In this document: one piece after another, positions 1 through 8,273 of the stretch
Layout: each line of letters opens with the position of its first letter
Numbering within the stretch: position 1 is the stretch's first letter
Made by a program: the position numbers and the translations under genes
From: Paracoccaceae bacterium
Lineage (GTDB): Bacteria; Pseudomonadota; Alphaproteobacteria; Rhodobacterales; Rhodobacteraceae
Assembly (NCBI GenBank): GCA_017854585.1
Contig: JAFMHK010000003.1
Span: forward strand, 124,001-188,000
Direction: 5' to 3'
DNA: 64,000 nucleotides
Notes under the pieces: model-generated
What the model was told of the DNA's origin: nothing
Seen by the model: the letters and a program-made list of their open reading frames with translations, nothing else
Databases searched by the model: none

Positions 1-425
1 ACTACATCGGGTATGATGCAGGTGGTGAGGCCATGGCCGGCCTTCTGTCGGGTGAGATCGATGCGCTTTCGACCGGTTTTTCGGAAGCCGTAGCGCTTGC
101 CGAGCAGGGCGAGATTCGCATTCTGGGCGTGACCGCGCCTGAGCGTGTCGCCGCCTATGAGGCTGCCCCTACATTTGCGGAGCAAGGCATCGCCGCCGAT
201 TTCGTGAACTGGCGCGGGTTCTTTGCCGCTCCGGGTCTGCCTGAGGAGCAGCTGACTGCTTATCAGACCATGTTGGGTGCAATGCTGGAAACGCCGGAAT
301 GGGAAGAGGTCCGTGCGCGCATGGGTCTGGTCAACATCTACCGTCCCGGCGCGGAGTTCGAGGCATTCCTCGAAGCGCAGGAACTGCAGATCGGCGACCT
401 GATGCGCGAATTGGGTTTCCTCTGA
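1..425 (+). CDS. tctC: TctC-family tricarboxylate-binding periplasmic protein, 5' end cut by window
   Basis: The last ~140 residues of a periplasmic solute receptor of the tripartite tricarboxylate transporter (TTT) family are visible; the reading frame is open from base 3 and the start lies outside the window. The C-terminal lobe shows family-type segments such as YIGYDAGGEA, GEIRILGVTAPER and RGFFAAPGLPEE, and it ends with a helical tail typical of Bug/TctC receptors. It is followed on the same strand by tctB and tctA, so it is the binding component of that transporter. The substrate cannot be read from this fragment; the downstream CoA-transferase and citrate-synthase-like lyase point to a citrate- or citramalate-like acid (inference). 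Confidence 0.88.
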   Translation, partial: YIGYDAGGEAMAGLLSGEIDALSTGFSEAVALAEQGEIRILGVTAPERVAAYEAAPTFAEQGIAADFVNWRGFFAAPGLPEEQLTAYQTMLGAMLETPEWEEVRARMGLVNIYRPGAEFEAFLEAQELQIGDLMRELGFL

Positions 426-432
426 CAAGATC

Positions 433-492
433 GGGCGCGACAGGTTTGGCATCCTTGGCAGGACCGAGGCCAGCCTGACGCCTGTCGCGCCC
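433..492. other. Long-stem hairpin between tctC and tctB
   Basis: A perfect 12-bp inverted repeat (GGGCGCGACAGG at 433-444 and CCTGTCGCGCCC at 481-492) encloses 36 bases that can pair further. It lies 8 bp after the tctC stop and has no following T-run. Such stems downstream of binding-protein genes often stabilise the upstream mRNA or reduce readthrough, giving an excess of receptor over permease; that role here is inferred. Confidence 0.55.
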
Positions 493-584
493 CATTGCAT
501 CACGGCCGGACCGCCCGCGCCCCGCGTGGCGGTCCCGCAACCCCATAACCCGAACAACCTACCAAAACCCGGGAGGAACGACCC

Positions 585-1076
585 ATGGCGCTCGATCGTT
601 GGATCGCACTGGCCTTTATCGCACTGTGTTGCGTCTATGGTTATGCTGCGTTCTTCACCATGGATCAGCTGCTGCCGCCGATCTTGCAGCGCAACCCGAT
701 CTGGCCCTCGACCTTCCCCAAGATATTGTCGGTTCTGGGTTTGATTGTTGGATTGATTGTCCTGTTCTCTCCGAAACCGACCGGCAAGCCCGAGGAGGTC
801 AAGGATGGCACGATCGATCTTAACCGGCTTGGCGACTACCATGTTGGGCAAGCCATCGCGCTGCTGGCGCTGATGATTGTCTATGCGTTGACGCTGCGAC
901 CGCTGGGGTTTGTCGGCTCCACCATCGGCTTCCTCGTCTTTGGGGCGATCCTTCTTGGCGAACGCAAACTTCATATCTTGATCCCCGTCGCGGCGATTGC
1001 CGCAGGGTCGATCTGGTATCTCGTGCAGGAGGTGCTTGGCATCTTCCTGCGTCCATGGCCCGGCTTCTTGCTGTAA
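585..1076 (+). CDS. tctB: TctB-family small membrane subunit of tricarboxylate transporter
   Basis: A 163-residue, very hydrophobic protein with about four predicted membrane segments (roughly residues 5-27, 46-66, 88-106 and 112-160 as a split pair), the size and topology of TctB, the small integral membrane subunit of TTT transporters. The start is supported by a purine-rich GGGAGGAA site a few bases upstream. It sits 12 bp before tctA and downstream of tctC, the usual tctCBA order. TctB sequences are poorly conserved, so the assignment rests on topology and context. Confidence 0.88.
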   Translation: MALDRWIALAFIALCCVYGYAAFFTMDQLLPPILQRNPIWPSTFPKILSVLGLIVGLIVLFSPKPTGKPEEVKDGTIDLNRLGDYHVGQAIALLALMIVYALTLRPLGFVGSTIGFLVFGAILLGERKLHILIPVAAIAAGSIWYLVQEVLGIFLRPWPGFLL

Positions 1077-1088
1077 GGAACATAAGAT

Positions 1089-2603
1089 ATGATCGAAGGT
1101 CTCCTGCTTGGCCTCTCGGCGGCGATCACGCCCTTCAATCTGATAATGGTTGTTCTGGGCTGCGTCATCGGCACATTGATCGGCATGCTGCCGGGTCTTG
1201 GCCCGATGTCGATTATTGCCATCATGATCCCTGTCGCCATTGGCATTGGTGATCCGACCGCGGCCCTGATCTTGCTTTCGGGGGTGTATTACGGCGCCAT
1301 CTTTGGCGGCTCGACCTCGTCCATCTTGTTGAACGCGCCGGGGGTCGCGGGCACCGTCGCCACCGCGTTTGACGGCTATCCGATGGCCCGAAAGGGACAG
1401 GCGGGCAAGGCTCTGACGATTGCTGCCATCTCCAGCTTTGCGGGTGGCACCATTGGCGCGATCCTGCTGATGATCTTTGCCCCTGCGCTGTCGAGCGTGG
1501 CGCTATTGTTCCATTCTGCGGAATATTTCGCACTTATGGTTGTGGGGCTTTCGGCCATCGCCGCCTTCGCCGGCACGGGCCAGGTTGGCAAGGCGCTGAT
1601 GATGACGTTGCTTGGCCTGATGATGGGAACGGTGGGCGAAGGCGCGTTGTCGAATACGCCACGGTTCACCTTTGGCATGATGGAATTGCAGTCTGGTTTT
1701 TCGTTCATCACGCTGGCCATGGCGATGTTTGCCCTGCCCGAGGCGCTTTTTCTTGTCATGAACCCTGCGCGCGCGGCGCATGGGGACGGCGGCAAGATCA
1801 CCAACCTGCGCATCACGCGTGCCGAGGCGCGCGCCATTGCCCCCGTGATCGGGCGGCAATCGCTGCAGGGGTTCTTCATCGGCGTGCTGCCGGGGGCGGG
1901 GGCGACCATCGCCTCGTTCCTAGGATACGCGGTTGAACGCAATATTGCCAAAGGCGCGGAACAGGCCGAATTCGGCAAAGGCTCGATCAAGGGCCTTGCC
2001 GCCCCGGAGACGGCGAACAACGCCGCCTGCACCGGGTCCTTTGTCCCGCTTCTGACGCTGGGCATTCCGGGTTCGGGGACCACTGCGATCTTGCTGGGGG
2101 CGCTGCTTGCGCTGAACATCACGCCCGGCCCGCGGCTTATGACGGATGAACCCGACGTGTTCTGGGCGGTCATCATCTCCATGTATATCGGCAATCTGGT
2201 GCTGCTGATCCTGAACCTGCCGCTGATCCCTTATATCGCCAAGATCTTGACGATCCCGCGGACCTACCTGATCCCCTTCATCCTGTTTTTCACCCTGATG
2301 GGCAGCTATCTGGGGCAGAACAACTCGACCGAGCTTTTGATCCTCGTGGGTTTCGGGGTGGTCGCGACGATCCTGCGATTTGCCGATTACCCGCTGGCGC
2401 CACTGCTGATCGGGTTCATCCTTGGAACCATGCTGGAGGACAACTTCGCGCGCGCGATGCAGCTTTATCGCGGGTTCGATTTCGTGCTTGAGCGCCCGAT
2501 GACACTGGGGTTGCTGGTTCTGGCGGCCATCTTGGTCGTCCTGCCAAGCTACCGTGCGCGACGCGCGCGGTTGCGCGCCCAAGGCGTTGCAGATGGCGAT
2601 TGA
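1089..2603 (+). CDS. tctA: TctA-family large permease subunit
   Basis: A 504-residue polytopic membrane protein with 11-12 hydrophobic segments. It carries both TctA hallmark loops, GMLPGLGP near residues 32-39 and GVLPGAGATIASFLGY near 263-278, related by the internal repeat of the family. It forms the secondary-active channel that moves a carboxylate delivered by TctC, using the ion gradient. AAGGA lies just upstream of the chosen ATG. Its 3' end overlaps the CoA-transferase start by 11 bp, so transport and metabolism of the substrate are probably translationally coupled. Confidence 0.95.
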   Translation: MIEGLLLGLSAAITPFNLIMVVLGCVIGTLIGMLPGLGPMSIIAIMIPVAIGIGDPTAALILLSGVYYGAIFGGSTSSILLNAPGVAGTVATAFDGYPMARKGQAGKALTIAAISSFAGGTIGAILLMIFAPALSSVALLFHSAEYFALMVVGLSAIAAFAGTGQVGKALMMTLLGLMMGTVGEGALSNTPRFTFGMMELQSGFSFITLAMAMFALPEALFLVMNPARAAHGDGGKITNLRITRAEARAIAPVIGRQSLQGFFIGVLPGAGATIASFLGYAVERNIAKGAEQAEFGKGSIKGLAAPETANNAACTGSFVPLLTLGIPGSGTTAILLGALLALNITPGPRLMTDEPDVFWAVIISMYIGNLVLLILNLPLIPYIAKILTIPRTYLIPFILFFTLMGSYLGQNNSTELLILVGFGVVATILRFADYPLAPLLIGFILGTMLEDNFARAMQLYRGFDFVLERPMTLGLLVLAAILVVLPSYRARRARLRAQGVADGD

Positions 2604-3819
2604 TGCGGTGCGACCGGGCATTGCCCGGTCGACACCGCTGCATGGGATACGGGTTCTGGACCTGACCAATGTTCTGGCAGGACCGTTCGCCTGCCATCAA
2701 CTTGCCCATCTGGGCGCCGAGGTAATCAAGGTCGAGACCGTGGGCAGCGGCGATCTGGCCCGCAATCTGGGTGCAGATCCTGACCTGTCGGCGCGGGGCA
2801 TGGGCATCAGTTTTCTTGCGCAGAACGCTGGAAAAGCCTCGCTGACGCTGAACCTGAAGGATACGCGCGGCAAGACCGCATTGAAGCGCCTTGTCGCCAG
2901 CGCCGATGTGCTGGTCGAGAATTTTCGCCCCGGAGTGATGCAGCGGTTGGGGCTGGGTTACGAGACGCTCAGGGCCGAGAACCCGGCCCTGATATACTGT
3001 GCGATTTCCGGTTTTGGGCAAGATGGCCCATGGGCCGACCGCCCGGCTTATGACCAGATCGTGCAGGGGGTCTCGGGCGTCATGTCGATCACTGGGGACG
3101 CCGCCAGCGCGCCTCTGCGCGTCGGATATCCGCTGGCCGATACCGTGGGCGGCCTGACTGCTGCGATGGCGATCTCGGCCGCGTTGAATGCCGAAACACG
3201 GGGCGGGTTCATTGACGTTTCCATGCTTGAGTCGGTTTTGTCGAGCATGGGCTGGGTTGTCTCGAACCACCTGATCGGTGGGGTCGATCCCGCGCCGCAA
3301 GGCAACGAGAACCCGACATCGGCCCCATCTGGCACGTTTCAATGCGCCGATGGCCTGATCAATATTGCCGCCAACAAAGACGAGCAATTCGTGGCGTTGG
3401 CCGATCATCTGGGCCGCCCCGATTTGGTGGCAAGCCCCGAATACGCCACCCGCGAAGATCGCAAGCGTAACAGGCTGCGCCTGAAGGCCGAGTTGGAGAC
3501 CGTGCTGACAACGCGGCCCGCGCGCGACTGGGCGCAGGACTTGAACGCCATCGGTGTCCCGGCCGGGGCCGTGATGTCGGTGCCCGAGATACTGGCTCAT
3601 CCGCAGGTCAGGAACCGCGATTTTCTGGCGCGCTTCGACGACACGCCGGGCCTTGATCGCCCCATCGAACTGATGCGCATCGGCGCCATGATCGACGGTG
3701 TCCGGCCCTCGGTCGCGACACCCCCGCCAGCTTTGGGGCAAGACAGTACCGCCATTCTCTCCGCGCTTGGTTATGGCACGGACGAAATAGCCACATTGCG
3801 TGCCGAGGGTGTGATTTGA
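2593..3819 (+). CDS. CaiB/BaiF family III CoA-transferase
   Basis: A 408-residue family III CoA-transferase. It has the family opening GIRVLDLTNVLAGPFACHQL, the EVIKVE strand, the VENFRPGVMQRLGL segment and the YPLADTVGG motif whose Asp (about D183) matches the nucleophile forming the acyl-aspartyl intermediate. I chose the ATG at 2593, inside the end of tctA, because the family begins just after it; an ATG 39 bp upstream would add a non-conserved stretch. It would swap CoA from a donor thioester onto the imported acid. The next gene is a citryl-CoA-lyase-like protein sharing a 4-bp overlap, so the likely product is a CoA thioester destined for C-C cleavage. Donor and acceptor are not determinable here. 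Confidence 0.92.
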   Translation: MAIDAVRPGIARSTPLHGIRVLDLTNVLAGPFACHQLAHLGAEVIKVETVGSGDLARNLGADPDLSARGMGISFLAQNAGKASLTLNLKDTRGKTALKRLVASADVLVENFRPGVMQRLGLGYETLRAENPALIYCAISGFGQDGPWADRPAYDQIVQGVSGVMSITGDAASAPLRVGYPLADTVGGLTAAMAISAALNAETRGGFIDVSMLESVLSSMGWVVSNHLIGGVDPAPQGNENPTSAPSGTFQCADGLINIAANKDEQFVALADHLGRPDLVASPEYATREDRKRNRLRLKAELETVLTTRPARDWAQDLNAIGVPAGAVMSVPEILAHPQVRNRDFLARFDDTPGLDRPIELMRIGAMIDGVRPSVATPPPALGQDSTAILSALGYGTDEIATLRAEGVI

Positions 3820-4595
3820 CCGAACGAAACGATGTCTCCGATTGGTGGCGGACCGCGATTATCGATATGGAACCGGGCCGCATCGCCTTGCGCGGCCGCC
3901 CCGTGGAGGAGTTGATCGGGAATACCGGCTTTGCGCAGATGATCTGGTTGCTTGTGACCGGGCAGGACATCAGCGGCGCGCGCGCCGATCTTTTCGAGGC
4001 GGCGCTGGTTGCGGCGGTCGATCATGGCCCCCAAGCCCCGTCCATTGCCGCCGCCCGCATGGCGGCCACTTGCGGGGTCGGGTTGCAAAGCGCAATGGCG
4101 ACCGGGTTGAACATGCTGGGTGACGTGCATGGCGGGGCAGGCGAACAGGCCGTGGTTCTGTACAGGGCCGTGGAAGATGCCGGTTCCCAAGGGTTGGCAC
4201 AAGCGCTGGACGACTGGCGGGCAGCGCATGGCCGGTATCTGCCCGGTTTTGGCCACCGGTTCCACAAACCCGTGGACCCTCGTGCGCCGCGTCTTTTGGC
4301 GCTTGTAAGAGAGGCCGCCGCAGCCGGTGAGGTTTCCGGCGCTTATGCCGACATCGGCAGCGCCATCGAACGGCATCTTGCCGAGGAACGCGGCAAGCCG
4401 GTCCCGATGAATATCGATGGTGCGACCGCCGTGATCTATGCCGAGCTTGGCTGCCCGGCGCCACTTGCCCGTGGATTTTTCGGACTGTCGCGATCGGTGG
4501 GCCTGCTCGCTCATGCATGGGAACAGACGGAACAGGGGGGGCGGAACAAGGGGCCGACACCGCCCGGATATCGGTGGACCTATGAAGGGCCCTGA
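3816..4595 (+). CDS. Short citrate-synthase-fold lyase (citryl-CoA / citramalyl-CoA lyase-like)
   Basis: A 259-residue protein with a citrate synthase fold but far shorter than true citrate synthases (about 430 aa). The three catalytic positions can be placed: His105 in DVHGGAGEQ, His147 in GFGHRFHKPVDPR and Asp201 in NIDGA; a C-terminal Arg226 in GLSRSVGLLAHAWEQ matches a carboxylate ligand. This short class includes citryl-CoA lyases that cleave an acyl-CoA to a 2-oxoacid and acetyl-CoA. The start is a TTG that overlaps the CoA-transferase stop, giving tight coupling. Together they would split an imported acid after CoA activation. Synthesis rather than cleavage cannot be excluded. Confidence 0.8.
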   Translation: MTERNDVSDWWRTAIIDMEPGRIALRGRPVEELIGNTGFAQMIWLLVTGQDISGARADLFEAALVAAVDHGPQAPSIAAARMAATCGVGLQSAMATGLNMLGDVHGGAGEQAVVLYRAVEDAGSQGLAQALDDWRAAHGRYLPGFGHRFHKPVDPRAPRLLALVREAAAAGEVSGAYADIGSAIERHLAEERGKPVPMNIDGATAVIYAELGCPAPLARGFFGLSRSVGLLAHAWEQTEQGGRNKGPTPPGYRWTYEGP

Positions 4596-4897
4596 CAGGC
4601 GGTGACGCATGCTGTCCGGGCCACGTCGCGGTTTCGACGGGTACGGCACTCGCGAACTCTGGACAACGGTTGTGGAACCGGCCCTTGTCGGCCGGTTCAG
4701 GCTGGTTCCGGAAACGGTTCTTTCATAAGCTGACGCCGGTTGGCTGTGCCCCGGCCGCCTGTTTCAGCCGGATGAATCAAGATATTGATGCCGTTTGGGT
4801 CTGGCGGAGGGCCACGGATATTGCGGATCGCCGCCAGAATGGGTTGATGGGCGCGCAGATGCCGGACCCAACGGCCGTGTGAACAAGGAAAAACGAA
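4596..4897. other. Intergenic region without a supported gene
   Basis: About 300 bp between the lyase and the oxidoreductase. It holds a 9-bp perfect hairpin (listed separately) and otherwise no credible coding sequence; a short open frame on the + strand has no recognisable composition or homology. The promoter for the oxidoreductase probably lies in the second half, but no clear -35/-10 pair is visible. Confidence 0.6.
4675..4698 (+). terminator. Possible terminator hairpin after the tct/lyase operon
   Basis: Perfect 9-bp stem GAACCGGCC / GGCCGGTTC with a 6-base loop, 80 bp after the lyase stop. No T-run follows, so it may be only a 3'-end stabilising hairpin. Confidence 0.35.
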
Positions 4898-5860
4898 GTG
4901 ACCGAAACAGCAGCAATTATCGGCCTTGGGATCATGGGGCGCAGGATGCTTGAGCACATGGAGCGACATGTCGGCTATCGCCCCGTCGCCCTGTGGGACC
5001 CGGACCCCGCCGCATGCCGGATCGCCCAGACGCTCGCCCCCGAGGCCCGCATCACCGCCTCGGCTGAGGATGCCATTGCCGCCGCGGGTATCATTTACCT
5101 GGCCTGCCCTCCGGGGCCGCGCAAAGTCTATGCGCTTGCGGCCGCGGCGGCGGGCAAGGCTGTTTTCCTGGAAAAACCTCTTGGCGTCGATATTGCCGAA
5201 AGCGAAGAGCTGGTCGCGCGCCTGAAGGAAAGCGGCGTCCCTGCGGCGGTCAATTTCACCCAAGCTGCCGGTGCGGCCTTGACGGGTGTGACAAGCGCGG
5301 CTCGGGCCGGGGAAATGGGCGATATCGTCGGGGCAGATATCGTGGTGACATATGCCGCTTGGCCACGCAGTTGGCAAAAGGCCGCTGATTGGCTGAGATT
5401 TCGTGACGAAGGTGGCATGACGCGGGAGGTGATTTCCCACTTCCTGTTCTTCACCGAGCGTATCCTTGGGCCCCTTTCCGTCGTCTGGGCGCGACCGTCT
5501 TACCCTGAGGATCGCCAGCTTTGCGAAACGCATATGCTGGCGCGGCTGGAAACCACAGACGGTCGGCCCGTGACGATCATGGCCAGCGTCGGCGGTGCAC
5601 AGCCAGACCGACAGGAACTGACGATCAAGGGTTCCGTTGCCAGCAGGCGTATCTCGGAGTTCTACATTGATGCCGTGTCGGACGGCGGGCCATTCATCGA
5701 AATCACGGAGCGACCTGTTGATCCGCGGGCGACAAGCCTCAAGGCGCAACTTGACGACTTGCTTTTGTGCGTCACGGGACAGCCGAACAGGCTTGCGACA
5801 CCTGAAGAGGCGTTGCGTGTGCAGAAGTTGGTGGAATCCATGCTGGCTGGAAAATCCTGA
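4898..5860 (+). CDS. Gfo/Idh/MocA-family NAD(P)-dependent oxidoreductase
   Basis: A 320-residue oxidoreductase. The N-terminal Rossmann fold shows AAIIGLGIMGRRMLEH (residues 5-20) and the family signature FLEKPLGVD with the EKP triad at 92-94, which positions the substrate. The C-terminal half (about 125-310) has the beta-sheet domain pattern of the family, including EVISHFLFFTERILG. The start is GTG, the only start consistent with the Rossmann strand position, after an AAGGAAAAA stretch. Substrates in this family are sugars, cyclitols or related polyols; nothing here identifies which. It lies downstream of the tct operon but 300 bp away, so a link to carboxylate catabolism is weak. Confidence 0.8.
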   Translation: MTETAAIIGLGIMGRRMLEHMERHVGYRPVALWDPDPAACRIAQTLAPEARITASAEDAIAAAGIIYLACPPGPRKVYALAAAAAGKAVFLEKPLGVDIAESEELVARLKESGVPAAVNFTQAAGAALTGVTSAARAGEMGDIVGADIVVTYAAWPRSWQKAADWLRFRDEGGMTREVISHFLFFTERILGPLSVVWARPSYPEDRQLCETHMLARLETTDGRPVTIMASVGGAQPDRQELTIKGSVASRRISEFYIDAVSDGGPFIEITERPVDPRATSLKAQLDDLLLCVTGQPNRLATPEEALRVQKLVESMLAGKS

Positions 5861-5946
5861 GCCGCACCCGGAAGATCGCTAGTGTCCTGAAATGGCCTTG
5901 CTTGATCGGATACGTCACGGTGCCGATTTGCCGATAGGAGTATCGA

Positions 5947-6627
5947 ATGCTGCCTTGGATACACTTGGCGAAAGCGCCCACCCCGCAAGGGGATACGCTC
6001 AGGCTTCTGCGACGCGGCGATGAATTCTCGATCCGCCTTGAGGGCGGCAACGAGTTGATGAACAGCCGGCTTGGCGGGTCAGAAGAAGCGCTTGCAACGT
6101 TTGCATTTGACCGTTTGACCGATCGGCCCGCGCCGCAGGTGTTGATCGGGGGGCTTGGCATGGGCTTCACCTTGCGGGCGGCGCAGTCGGTTGCCCCGCC
6201 CGATGCCTGCCTGATCGTCGCGGAAATCGTGCCTGACCTGATCGATTGGGCATCGCTGCATATGGCAACCGTTTTCGGAGACTGCCTTGCGGATCCGCGC
6301 GTGGAGATCAAGACAGGCGATGTCGGCCCGATGATAAGCGATGCAACCGGAACGTTCGATGCAATCTTGCTGGATGTTGACAACGGTCCTGACGGCCTGA
6401 CCCGCGCGGGAAACGACGCGCTTTACGGGAAGGCTGGCCTGCAATCAGCCCGACGTGCGTTGACCCCCGGAGGCATCCTTGCGATCTGGTCGGCGGCCCC
6501 AGATCAGACCTTTTCCAAGCGGCTTTCGCAATGCGGATTTGATGTAAGCGTGCACACGGTTCGCGCCAGCCGATCTAAGCGCGGCGGCCGCCACACGATC
6601 TGGATCGCCGTTCGATCTGATAGCTGA
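5947..6627 (+). CDS. Spermidine-synthase-fold (SAM-binding) protein
   Basis: A 226-residue protein with a class I methyltransferase/spermidine synthase fold: VLIGGLGMGFTLRAA is the nucleotide-binding glycine loop, IVAEIVPDLIDW supplies the acidic residue at the end of strand 2, and DAILLDVDNGPDGL resembles the catalytic-loop region of polyamine synthases. It lacks the N-terminal beta-hairpin domain of a full SpeE (about 280 aa), so it may not be a genuine aminopropyltransferase. AGGAG at 5936-5940 lies just upstream of the ATG. Alternative: a methyltransferase of unknown substrate. Confidence 0.75.
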   Translation: MLPWIHLAKAPTPQGDTLRLLRRGDEFSIRLEGGNELMNSRLGGSEEALATFAFDRLTDRPAPQVLIGGLGMGFTLRAAQSVAPPDACLIVAEIVPDLIDWASLHMATVFGDCLADPRVEIKTGDVGPMISDATGTFDAILLDVDNGPDGLTRAGNDALYGKAGLQSARRALTPGGILAIWSAAPDQTFSKRLSQCGFDVSVHTVRASRSKRGGRHTIWIAVRSDS

Positions 6628-6774
6628 CTTTGGGGCGGACCCGCGCTTGGCGCGCAGGGCCGTTGTTGGCCATTTGCAGCCAGAAATCGACGGTCACGAT
6701 GCCGAAACGCCAATAACGCGTCGCCGGGCGATCCCAATAACAGCGCTTTTCGTCGCGCGAACAGGCCTCGGGTG

Positions 6775-8166
6775 TCAGAGATCAGCCACGACAGGCGTGG
6801 CACCGGCCGCCTCCAGATCCATGCCGGCAGCGATCAGCACATCTTCGCGAAACCGCCCCGCAACCAGTTGGACGCCAACGGGTTTTCCGTCTGCCGTTCC
6901 GGTGGCAACCGCAAGCGATGGCATGCCCATGACGGGCAAGCCCCTTTGGGTCAGTTGTGCCTCGTAGACGCGCAGGAAATCGGCTTCGGACCTGACGTCG
7001 AGTTGTTGGTCAAACGGAAGTTCACCTGAAACCGGGCAGATCAAGACAGGGTAATCCTGAAGGAACACTTCCCACTGGCGCACCAACGCCGCTCGCGTTT
7101 GCAACGCTGTCATCACCGTATCAAGATCCACCGGACCCGCCTCGCGGCGCATGATGTCGAAGACGAACTGCGAATCCGGTTCTGCCTCACGTTCCATCAA
7201 GCTTGCCGCCGAAAATCTGGTTTCGGCCATCCAGAGTATAGCATTGATCTCGGCTGCGGTGCGCATCGGGGGGCAGGGAACCTCCTCAACCTGCCAGCCT
7301 GCGGCTTCAAGAGAAAGAGCCGCCTTCGTCAATGCAGCCTTGACCGCTGGTTCGACCCGCATGCCATCAGGTTCCAGTGTCAAGGCGGCCCGTTTCCTGA
7401 AGGGCCCGGAGTCCAAGGGTGCCGGCACGTACCACGGGTCCAGCACGTCCGGTGCCGACATCACGCGAAGGGCAAGGCGGATGTCTTCCATCGTGCGGGC
7501 GAGCGGCCCGGAAACGGCCATCAACTGCGCGCCGATGAACCGATCCGCAGCCGTTGCGTTGTAGGCCGGGATACGCCCGACGGTCGGTCGCAACCCGTGC
7601 AGACCACAGGCATATGCAGGGTAGCGCACCGATCCTGCGATATCCGTGCCATGACCCACGGCGCAGATGCCGCTGGCGACGGCTGCCGCAGCGCCGCCCG
7701 ACGACCCGCCCGGCGTGATGCCAGTATTGCGCGGGTTGAGCGTCTGACCGTGCAAGGCATTCTTGGTAAACCAGCGCAGGGAGAGCGCGGGGGTGTTCGT
7801 GCGCCCGATGATCACGCCGCCCGCCTTGCGAATATTGGCGACAACCGGACTGTCTTGCAGGGCCACGGCGTCCTTGAGCACAGCCAGCCCATTCGTCGTG
7901 GCGAAGCCAGCCTGATCCACATTGACCTTCGTCGTGAACGGCACACCGGCCATCGGACCGGGGTCTTGGCCGCGCGCGATCTGTGCGTCTATCGCGCGGG
8001 CGGCCTCCATTGCATCGTCGCGACCGTCTTGCACCACCGCGTTGATGGTCGGATTGACCTGATCCATCCGGTCGATATGCGCCCGCGCCACATCTACCGC
8101 AGACACGGAGCGATCGCGAACGGCGCGCGCGATCTCCGAGGCGGACTTCCGGAACAGGTCAGTCAT
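6775..8166 (-). CDS. Amidase signature family hydrolase
   Basis: A 463-residue amidase-signature enzyme with the Ser-cisSer-Lys triad in place: Lys80 in VPFTTKVNVD, the cis-Ser in TPGGSSGGAAAAVASG (around 155-156) and the nucleophile Ser179 in GTDIAGSVRYPA. The start MTDLFRK was preferred over an ATG 60 bp upstream because the family begins here. AS enzymes hydrolyse a wide range of amides; the sequence does not point to GatA, since the gatCAB context is absent. It is downstream of, and on the same strand as, the polysaccharide-deacetylase-like gene (107 bp gap) and may be co-transcribed with it in amide or ureide catabolism (inference). Confidence 0.88.
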   Translation of the reverse strand: MTDLFRKSASEIARAVRDRSVSAVDVARAHIDRMDQVNPTINAVVQDGRDDAMEAARAIDAQIARGQDPGPMAGVPFTTKVNVDQAGFATTNGLAVLKDAVALQDSPVVANIRKAGGVIIGRTNTPALSLRWFTKNALHGQTLNPRNTGITPGGSSGGAAAAVASGICAVGHGTDIAGSVRYPAYACGLHGLRPTVGRIPAYNATAADRFIGAQLMAVSGPLARTMEDIRLALRVMSAPDVLDPWYVPAPLDSGPFRKRAALTLEPDGMRVEPAVKAALTKAALSLEAAGWQVEEVPCPPMRTAAEINAILWMAETRFSAASLMEREAEPDSQFVFDIMRREAGPVDLDTVMTALQTRAALVRQWEVFLQDYPVLICPVSGELPFDQQLDVRSEADFLRVYEAQLTQRGLPVMGMPSLAVATGTADGKPVGVQLVAGRFREDVLIAAGMDLEAAGATPVVADL

Positions 8167-8273
8167 GGTTTCATTCCCTATTTTCGCGCTTCCGGTCATC
8201 AAATGATGCGCGACCTCAATTTGCAATGGCTACTGAAGATACGCCCCTGATACCCGTTCTTCTTGAAGGCCGT

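Noticed and set aside
2416-3741. 441-codon frame on the - strand opposite tctA and the CoA-transferase
   Set aside because: Covers parts of two real genes and has no family resemblance.
5947-6627. Genuine spermidine synthase
   Set aside because: The N-terminal domain is missing and no polyamine genes are near, so only the fold is claimed.
7099-8250. 383-codon frame on the + strand opposite the amidase
   Set aside because: Shadow of the amidase gene; the amidase triad is intact on the minus strand.
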